Below, in pieces: positions 58,648 to 64,000 of a stretch of DNA of 64,000 bases. Origin of the DNA: CAVZCK01 sp963798805 (GTDB taxonomy: Bacteria > Pseudomonadota > Alphaproteobacteria > Rhizobiales > Rhodomicrobiaceae); NCBI GenBank assembly GCA_963798805.1, contig CAWCVC010000008.1:253161-317160 (forward strand). Reading direction: 5' to 3'. Below the pieces are notes generated by a model. That model did no database searches, was not told where the DNA came from, and worked only from the letters and a program-made list of their open reading frames with translations. The position numbers and the translations under genes are program-made. Within the stretch, counting starts at the first letter, position 1. The number at the start of each line of letters is the position of its first letter.

Positions 58648-60690
58648 TCAGCTGCTGTTTTGCGGCAGTGCGTAGGCGACGATCTGATCGGCCACTTGTG
58701 GCTTCAGGATGGCGTTGCCGCCGACCACGAAGACGACATACTGTTTGCCCTTATACATATATGTGGCGGGATTGGCGACGGCGGGCGCGTCGACGAGCGA
58801 CCGCCATAGAACGTTCCCCGATTTGAGGTCAATGGCCCGCACGCGCGCGTCCATCGAGCCACCGATGAAGATCAGACCGGATTTGGTGATCAGCGGCCCG
58901 CCGATCGTCACCGATCCCCAGGATTTGGGCATATAGAAGCCCCATTTCTGAACCTCTCCGAACGGCTTCTTCCAAAGCAGCTTTCCGCTATTGAGGTTGT
59001 AGGCCGAAAGCGTGCCGTAGGGTGGCTTCCAGCACGGCATGCCCCAGCGATTGAGGAAATTGTGCAGATAGAAGCCGTAGGGCGCCCCTTTTTGCGGATA
59101 ATAGCCGTCGGGCGTCCCGTTCCTGGTCTTCTTTTCATAGTCGGCGCGGGTGAGAAGCTTATAGATCTGCGCAACATAGGAGCTGTTGACGACATAGATG
59201 CCCTTTGCCGGATCAACCGCGCCGCCGCCCCATTCGACACCGCCGGCGGTCGACGGGTAGACGAGGCTGCCTTTCAGGCTCGGCGGCGTGTATCTGCCGT
59301 CATAGCGTAGCTTGGCGAAGGTGCGGCTGCATTCGCCGAAGCTGGCGATGTCGCCGATGGTCGAAATGCCGGGAAAGCGGTCGGGGACGGTCGGCTCCGG
59401 CGTCGCTACATAGGGCTGCGTCGGGGCGCTTTGCTCGCCCTTGACATCGGATTGCGGCACCTTTCTTTCCTCGATCGGATAAATCGGTTCCCCGGTCAGC
59501 CGGTTGAGCACGAAGAAGATGCCCATCTTGCTCGACTGCACGAGCGCCGGGATCTTTTTGCCGTCCTTCTCGATATCGACGAGGACGGGAGCCGAGTTGG
59601 TGTCATAGTCCCAGATGTCATGGTGGACGATCTGGCGGGTCCACAGCACCTTTCCGGTCTCCGCGTCGAGCGCGGTGATTGAGGTGGCCAGAGGCAGCTT
59701 TTCCTTGCGGTTGCCTCCATAGAAATTCGGGCTGGGCGAGCTGACCGGCAGGTAGAGAATGCCGTGATCGGGGTCGAGCGACATGCTGGTCCAGACGTTC
59801 GACGTGCCCGTCATCTTGGCCTGCTCCTCCGGCAGCGCATCGAATACCCACTTCAGCTTGCCGGTCTGAGCATTGACGGCGAAAACGCGGCCGGGTGGCG
59901 CTTCGGCATCGGCCCAGTCCTTGCCGGCCCAGCCGATGAACAGCGTGTCCTTGTAGACGGTCGGCGGCTGCAGGATGGAGAGCGGCCACCTGTCGTTCGT
60001 CTTGTTCCATTGGTTGATATCGAGCACGCCACCCTGAGCGAAGCCTGCGCATTTCTTTCCAGTATCGGCATCCACCGCATGGAGCTTTGCGTCCATCGTT
60101 CCGATATAGACGATCTTCTGGCAAGGCTGCCCCGCCTGCGGGGCCGCGGCCTGCCAATAGGCAACGCCGCGCGTTTTCAGATCCGGCTGCGTTTCCGCCT
60201 TCAGCACGGCATGGCTGTCGTAGATCCACTTGACCTTGCCGGTATCCGGCTCCAGCGCGAAGATCCGGTAGAACGGCGTTCCGACATAGACGGTGTCGTT
60301 GACGAATAGCGGTGTCGCCGACCAGTCGGTGATCGGAAGCTTGCCGCTGCCGTCGGCTTTGTCACCGGTGTGAACCTCCCAGGCTGTCTGTAAATCGCCG
60401 ACGTTTTCCGGAGTGATCTGGGCGGCGTCGGAATATTTCTGGTCCTTGAGATTGCCGTTGAAGGTGTACCAGCCCTCATAATGGGTGGCACCGACGATCG
60501 GGGCCGGGGCCTTGGCCGACGGCTGAGCGCTTGGCGCCGTCTGCGGACTCGCAGGTGCCGCCGAAGGTGGCGCGGCATTGCCGCCGGTCGCGGGAGCGGC
60601 GGTTTGCGGCTGCTGAGTGGCGTTCTGGGCCACTGCCTGGCCAGCCAGGAAAAACGCGCAGGCCAGCGTGCAGAAGGAGATCGTCTTCAT
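58648..60690 (-). CDS. PQQ-dependent dehydrogenase, membrane glucose dehydrogenase family without membrane domain
   Basis: 680 residues from ATG 60690 (an upstream GTG at 60702 is possible). Signal peptide 1-21 (GQAVAQ), an Ala/Pro/Thr-rich linker of about 45 residues, then an eight-bladed quinoprotein domain: WYTFNGNLKDQKYSDAAQITPENVGDLQTAWEVHTGD, IVHHDIWDYDTNSAPVL and NRWGMPCWKPPYGTLSAYNL, all as in mGDH. The normal N-terminal five-helix anchor is absent, but a separate four-helix protein is encoded immediately upstream. Oxidises a sugar or alcohol in the periplasm, passing electrons to quinone. Confidence 0.9.
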   Translation of the reverse strand: MKTISFCTLACAFFLAGQAVAQNATQQPQTAAPATGGNAAPPSAAPASPQTAPSAQPSAKAPAPIVGATHYEGWYTFNGNLKDQKYSDAAQITPENVGDLQTAWEVHTGDKADGSGKLPITDWSATPLFVNDTVYVGTPFYRIFALEPDTGKVKWIYDSHAVLKAETQPDLKTRGVAYWQAAAPQAGQPCQKIVYIGTMDAKLHAVDADTGKKCAGFAQGGVLDINQWNKTNDRWPLSILQPPTVYKDTLFIGWAGKDWADAEAPPGRVFAVNAQTGKLKWVFDALPEEQAKMTGTSNVWTSMSLDPDHGILYLPVSSPSPNFYGGNRKEKLPLATSITALDAETGKVLWTRQIVHHDIWDYDTNSAPVLVDIEKDGKKIPALVQSSKMGIFFVLNRLTGEPIYPIEERKVPQSDVKGEQSAPTQPYVATPEPTVPDRFPGISTIGDIASFGECSRTFAKLRYDGRYTPPSLKGSLVYPSTAGGVEWGGGAVDPAKGIYVVNSSYVAQIYKLLTRADYEKKTRNGTPDGYYPQKGAPYGFYLHNFLNRWGMPCWKPPYGTLSAYNLNSGKLLWKKPFGEVQKWGFYMPKSWGSVTIGGPLITKSGLIFIGGSMDARVRAIDLKSGNVLWRSLVDAPAVANPATYMYKGKQYVVFVVGGNAILKPQVADQIVAYALPQNSS

Positions 60691-60698
60691 GGTATATC

Positions 60699-61085
60699 TC
60701 ACGAGCTTAGGGCGCCGGCGGGCACGTCATGCGGTGAGGGATCTGCGGTCAGGTGAAGAACCCAGCCGACGAGCGCGGCGGCCATTGCCCCCACCAGCCA
60801 GTATGCGTCGAGCATGTAGGCGGCAAAGCCCGTGCCCGCGATATCGAGCGCAATCAGCACGACTAGTGTGATGTGCAGCCAACGCGGCATATCGGGCCAG
60901 AGCATGAGTGCAATGGTGGCCAGGACCATCAGCGCGGACGAGATAACGACCAGAAGCGCGCCGGGCGTTCCGTGAATGCCATTGCCGGTCCAGAAATAAT
61001 TGAAAATTGAAAGGGCGAGACCGGCCAGCGAAGCTAGGGTTAGAAGCCATACGCCATACGCTGAACGTGCAAAATTTCCGTTCAT
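60699..61085 (-). CDS. Four-helix membrane protein, probable split membrane domain of the PQQ dehydrogenase
   Basis: 128 residues from ATG 61085, with four helices (YGVWLLTLASLAGLALSIFNYFW, GALLVVISSALMVLATIALMLW, WLHITLVVLIALDIAGTGFAAYML, WLVGAMAAALVGWVLHL). The stop lies 8 bases before the ATG of the PQQ dehydrogenase. In the usual membrane glucose dehydrogenase such a domain is fused to the N-terminus and binds ubiquinone. The arrangement suggests a two-protein version; sequence similarity to the mGDH anchor was not demonstrable by eye. Confidence 0.75.
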   Translation of the reverse strand: MNGNFARSAYGVWLLTLASLAGLALSIFNYFWTGNGIHGTPGALLVVISSALMVLATIALMLWPDMPRWLHITLVVLIALDIAGTGFAAYMLDAYWLVGAMAAALVGWVLHLTADPSPHDVPAGALSS

Positions 61086-61594
61086 CTTCTTCTTCGGCCC
61101 CACTCCTATTTTCTGTTTTCGCCTGGACGGCGGCATCGACACCCACTCGGCCGACAAACGCCTGAGCGGCGTCTGGGTTCCAAGATGCACATGCGGATGG
61201 AAACCAACCCCCGAGCGAAATGTCGATGAAATGCCCGATCTGGCATCCGTTTCGGCCAGAGCGATCCGGCATGCGCAAGAGCGTGCCAGACGGCGCGCAG
61301 ACGGCAATCCGAATCCGGTATCATTGCCCGCTCGACAATTCTCCATTCTCCTGTCATCACAAGGCACTGGCCAGGTGCGGTTGCATGATACAGACTTGGC
61401 CATAGCGCACGCGCGGGACCTGTCATGGCTCCAGTAAAGATGCGCGGCGAAATAGGGGGAGGAATGCCGGAACCGCTTAGTGTTGCGATGCATGGATCGA
61501 CGGGGGATCTGCCTAAGGCTCGTCGCCGGTGCAGGGCGCTGAGACGTCACGACCGCGCCTTGTCGCGGCGAGGCCTCTAAGAGCCGGCCGCCGC
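61086..61594. other. Divergent intergenic region with one short open frame
   Basis: 509 bases between the split quinoprotein genes and livH. No binding-protein gene is present, although livHM operons usually start with one. The only candidate is a 38-codon frame at 61464-61580 (MPEPLSVAMHGSTG...) preceded by GGGGGAGGA, an excellent ribosome site, and ending 14 bases before livH. It could be a leader peptide coupled to livH or a relic of a deleted gene; the rest shows nothing recognisable. Confidence 0.45.
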
Positions 61595-62470
61595 ATGGAG
61601 ATTGACCTCACTCTGCTCGTCAACGCCGTCATAGCCGGTGTGCTGCTCGGCGGGTTCTACACCGCGGCCACGATCGGCATTTCGATTTCCTTCGGCATGC
61701 TCGACATCGTCAATATCGCGCATCCGGCGTTCATCATCATCGGCTCCTACGCCGCCTACTATCTCAACATCCAGCTCGGCATCGATCCCGTCCTGGCGAG
61801 TTTGTTGATGCTGCCGGTCTTCTATGCGCTCGGCCTTGCCGTCTATCAGGTCTATTACACTTTTTTCGAGAAGCGGGGGCAGGAGGCACTGCGCGGCCTC
61901 GCCTTCTTCTTCGGCGTGCTGTTCGTGACGGAGGTGACGCTCGTGCTCGTCTTCGGCGTCGATTACCGGTATGTCCAGGCGCCTTACGTTGATCAGACGC
62001 TCCGCTTCGGCTCTTTCGACCTGCCGCTGCGTATGCTGATTCCTTGCGTTGTCTCGCTCGCCCTGTTCGGCGCGCTCCAGCTCTTCCTGTCACGGACCTT
62101 CATCGGCCGCGCCATCATGGCAGTGTCGCAGGACCAGCTTGCCCTGCGGCTGATGGCGGTCGATCCGGTCAAGATCAAGCGCATCGCCTTCGGCATCTCC
62201 ATCGCCACAGCCGCGATCGCGGGCGCGTTTCTCATCATTATCGGCCCGGTCGAGCCCTCGATCGGCCGCGAATATATCGGGCGCGTCTTCGCCATCTGCG
62301 TGCTGGGCGGTCTCGGCAGCCTGACCGGCACGTTGATCGGCGCGATGCTGATCGGCATCGTGGAAAGCATCACCTCGACTTTCTACGGCCCCTCCTGGGC
62401 GCCCGCCGTCTCGTTCGGCTTCCTGCTCCTGACGCTGGCCTTCCGGCCGGCCGGCATATTGGGGCGCTGA
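61595..62470 (+). CDS. livH: Branched-chain amino acid/amide-type ABC permease LivH
   Basis: 291 residues from ATG 61595. About eight helices; MLDIVNIAHPAFIIIGSYAAYYL is the LivH signature, then LRLMAVDPVKIKRIAFGISIATAAIAGAFL and VLGGLGSLTGTLIGAMLIG. Ribosome site weak, so coupling to the short upstream frame is possible. With livM and livG forms an importer whose binding protein and second ATPase are not in the window. Confidence 0.92.
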   Translation: MEIDLTLLVNAVIAGVLLGGFYTAATIGISISFGMLDIVNIAHPAFIIIGSYAAYYLNIQLGIDPVLASLLMLPVFYALGLAVYQVYYTFFEKRGQEALRGLAFFFGVLFVTEVTLVLVFGVDYRYVQAPYVDQTLRFGSFDLPLRMLIPCVVSLALFGALQLFLSRTFIGRAIMAVSQDQLALRLMAVDPVKIKRIAFGISIATAAIAGAFLIIIGPVEPSIGREYIGRVFAICVLGGLGSLTGTLIGAMLIGIVESITSTFYGPSWAPAVSFGFLLLTLAFRPAGILGR

Positions 62471-62474
62471 GCTC

Positions 62475-63416
62475 ATGCGATCAGGTCCGTTCTTCCTCCT
62501 CGCGGTTCTCGTCGGCGCGGCGCTGTTCCTCGGGGCACGCGTAGCGGGCAGCGATTATTTCTTCTTCGCCGGCTATGTCGTGCTGCAATTCGTGGTGCTC
62601 GCCACTGCCTGGAACATTCTCGGCGGCTATGCCGGCTATGTGAATTTCGGCTCGGCAGCATTCTTTGCGCTTGGCGCCTACAGCACGGTCTTCTTCCATA
62701 AGACCTTTCCGCTCCCCATTCCGCTGCTTCTGCTGATCGGCGGCATGGTGTCCGGCGCCGTCGGCCTCGGCATGGGCTATCTGACGCTGCGGCTGCGCGG
62801 GCCGTTCTTCGCCATCGGCACGCTGGCGCTCGCCGTGGTGCTTCAGACGCTGATCGTGAATTGGGACTATGTCGGCGGCTCGCGCGGCGCGTACGTCATC
62901 CGGCCGCGGGAGATCGCGGTGCTCGGCAGCTATGTGCAATATCTGTTCCTGATCATGCTGGCGCTCGCTATCATCGCCGTGACCGCCGCCCGGATGATCG
63001 AGCGGTCGCGGCTCGGCATCGGCCTGACCGCGATCCGCGATGACGAGGTCGCGGCTGAAGCGGCCGGCGTGCCGACCTTGCGGCTCAAGCTCATTGCCAC
63101 TACCATCTCCGGTGCGCTGATGGGCATGGCCGGCGCACCCTTTCCCTATTATATCGGCTATGTCGAGCCGTCCTCCACATTCGGCCTGGCCTATGCGGTG
63201 AATGCCATCGCCATGCCGATGATCGGCGGCACGACGAGCTGGGCCGGACCGCTGATCGGCGCGGTGCTGCTCGGCAGCATCCAACAGGTCGCGACGGTGA
63301 CGATCTCCTCGGCCGTCAATCTGCTGATCGTCGGTCTCCTGCTGATCGGCTTCGTCATCGTCGCGCCGAACGGCATTGTCGGACTGATCCGTCCGCTGCG
63401 CGCGAGGGCTCATTGA
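62475..63416 (+). CDS. livM: Branched-chain amino acid/amide-type ABC permease LivM
   Basis: 313 residues. About nine helices, with AGYVNFGSAAFFALGAYSTVFF, TLRLRGPFFAIGTLALAVVLQ, GLTAIRDDEVAAEAAGV and the C-terminal IVAPNGIVGLI, all typical of LivM. Four bases after livH; the stop overlaps the livG ATG (TGATG). Confidence 0.93.
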   Translation: MRSGPFFLLAVLVGAALFLGARVAGSDYFFFAGYVVLQFVVLATAWNILGGYAGYVNFGSAAFFALGAYSTVFFHKTFPLPIPLLLLIGGMVSGAVGLGMGYLTLRLRGPFFAIGTLALAVVLQTLIVNWDYVGGSRGAYVIRPREIAVLGSYVQYLFLIMLALAIIAVTAARMIERSRLGIGLTAIRDDEVAAEAAGVPTLRLKLIATTISGALMGMAGAPFPYYIGYVEPSSTFGLAYAVNAIAMPMIGGTTSWAGPLIGAVLLGSIQQVATVTISSAVNLLIVGLLLIGFVIVAPNGIVGLIRPLRARAH

Positions 63417-64000
63417 TGATCGCGCCGCTCCTTGAGGTTCACGGTCTTGGCAAGCGCTTCGGCGGCTTCGTGGCGCTGGACGGCATCGACCTGACGATTG
63501 CGCCAGGCGAGCGAGTCGGGCTGATCGGACCGAACGGCTCCGGCAAGAGCACTTTCGTCAACTGCCTATGCGGCACGCTCGCGAATGAGACAGGGACGGT
63601 GCATTTCGAAGGCCGCAACCTGAACGGCGTGCCGGCGCACAGCCGTACCCACCTAGGCCTCGCCCGCAGCTTCCAGCTTCCGCGCCCCTTCACCAGCCTT
63701 ACTGTCGCCGACAATGTGCGGGTGCCTTTGCTCTACACCGTGCAGCACCGGTCGGGGCTGATCCACGCCAGCCACACGCTGGATGAACGCTGCGCCGAGC
63801 TGCTCGAGCTGGTCGGCCTCGCCGGGAAGGCGTGCAAATTCCCCGGCGATCTGACACAAGTCGAAATGCGCAAGGCGGAACTCGCCCGCGCCATGGCGGC
63901 CGAGCCGAAGCTGCTGATCGCCGACGAGGTGATGGCTGGGCTCTCGGCCTCGGAGATCGAGGATATTCTGCGATTGCTGGTTCGCCTCAGCGAGGACGGT
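63416..64000 (+). CDS. livG: Branched-chain amino acid/amide-type ABC ATPase LivG, partial
   Basis: 195 codons to the window edge; the C-terminal end is missing. Walker A GPNGSGKS, LARSFQLPRPFTSLTVADNV, the signature region is TQVEMRKAELARAM (with T-Q-V replacing L-S-G-G-Q, as in some LivG-like proteins) and Walker B LLIADEVMAGL, where V replaces the usual P of DEP. These changes suggest a divergent subgroup of the family. Confidence 0.9.
   Translation, partial: MIAPLLEVHGLGKRFGGFVALDGIDLTIAPGERVGLIGPNGSGKSTFVNCLCGTLANETGTVHFEGRNLNGVPAHSRTHLGLARSFQLPRPFTSLTVADNVRVPLLYTVQHRSGLIHASHTLDERCAELLELVGLAGKACKFPGDLTQVEMRKAELARAMAAEPKLLIADEVMAGLSASEIEDILRLLVRLSEDG

Noticed and set aside
1..64000. tRNA, rRNA, CRISPR array or prophage
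   Set aside because: No T-loop-like motif with matching acceptor stem, no rRNA stretch, no regularly spaced repeats and no phage structural genes were found by reading.

Overview
GC-rich, densely packed DNA whose gene content points to an alphaproteobacterium, most likely Hyphomicrobiales (inference from the rhizobial-type urt/ure layout, Zur-box type, ColD-like and XylD-like families and mosaic palindromic repeats; genus not determinable here). No rRNA, tRNA, CRISPR array or phage was seen.

Left part (1-12.2 kb) is a metal-homeostasis region. A minus-strand set (DUF2946 protein, predicted outer-membrane protein, CopC running off the edge) is followed by an OprB-type porin divergent from znuACB. 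Zur-box-like palindromes lie in the porin/znuA intergenic region, before a COG0523 GTPase gene, and before a HupE/UreJ-like gene that is divergent from a DUF1007 + NicO-type metal exporter pair. The COG0523 gene carries one in-frame stop codon, and two membrane-protein genes nearby are frameshifted, so part of this region is decaying.

12.2-28.5 kb: an MFS transporter and a large sugar-acid catabolic cluster: three SDR oxidoreductases, an EamA transporter, a XylD-like IlvD/Edd dehydratase, an FAH-family hydrolase, a DenD-like epimerase-fold dehydrogenase, two VOC proteins, a D-2-hydroxyacid dehydrogenase, a complete CUT1-type ABC importer and an LtnD-like dehydrogenase. Two LacI-type palindromes sit at its promoters. 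The genes suggest oxidation of a pentonate or deoxy-hexonate to a 2,4-diketo acid and cleavage to pyruvate plus a hydroxy acid.

28.5-39.9 kb: a minus-strand nucleotide-sugar operon. It combines a GDP-heptose module (GmhA, HddC-GmhB fusion, HddA kinase), a GDP-mannose-4,6-dehydratase relative, a ColD-like PLP 3-dehydratase in which histidine replaces the catalytic lysine, an Fcl/ColC-like epimerase-reductase, and a translationally coupled E1 alpha/beta thiamine-diphosphate enzyme pair. A glycosyltransferase and a divergent B12-binding radical SAM protein flank it. This looks like a pathway to a deoxygenated, possibly two-carbon-branched, heptose and is the most interesting part of the window.

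39.9-44.5 kb: a DHA2 efflux pump and a TldD/TldE protease pair. 44.5-58 kb: urea uptake (urtABCDE, with a sigma-54 promoter) running directly into the urease operon ureD-A-B-(HD hydrolase)-C-E-F-(DUF3995)-G. A full-length IS630-family element sits exactly in the ureA stop codon, splitting ureA from ureB. A decayed ABC binding protein follows. 58.6-61.1 kb: a PQQ dehydrogenase of the membrane glucose dehydrogenase family with its membrane domain encoded as a separate upstream gene. 61.5-64 kb: livH, livM and a truncated livG of a branched-chain-amino-acid/amide type ABC importer that runs off the right edge.
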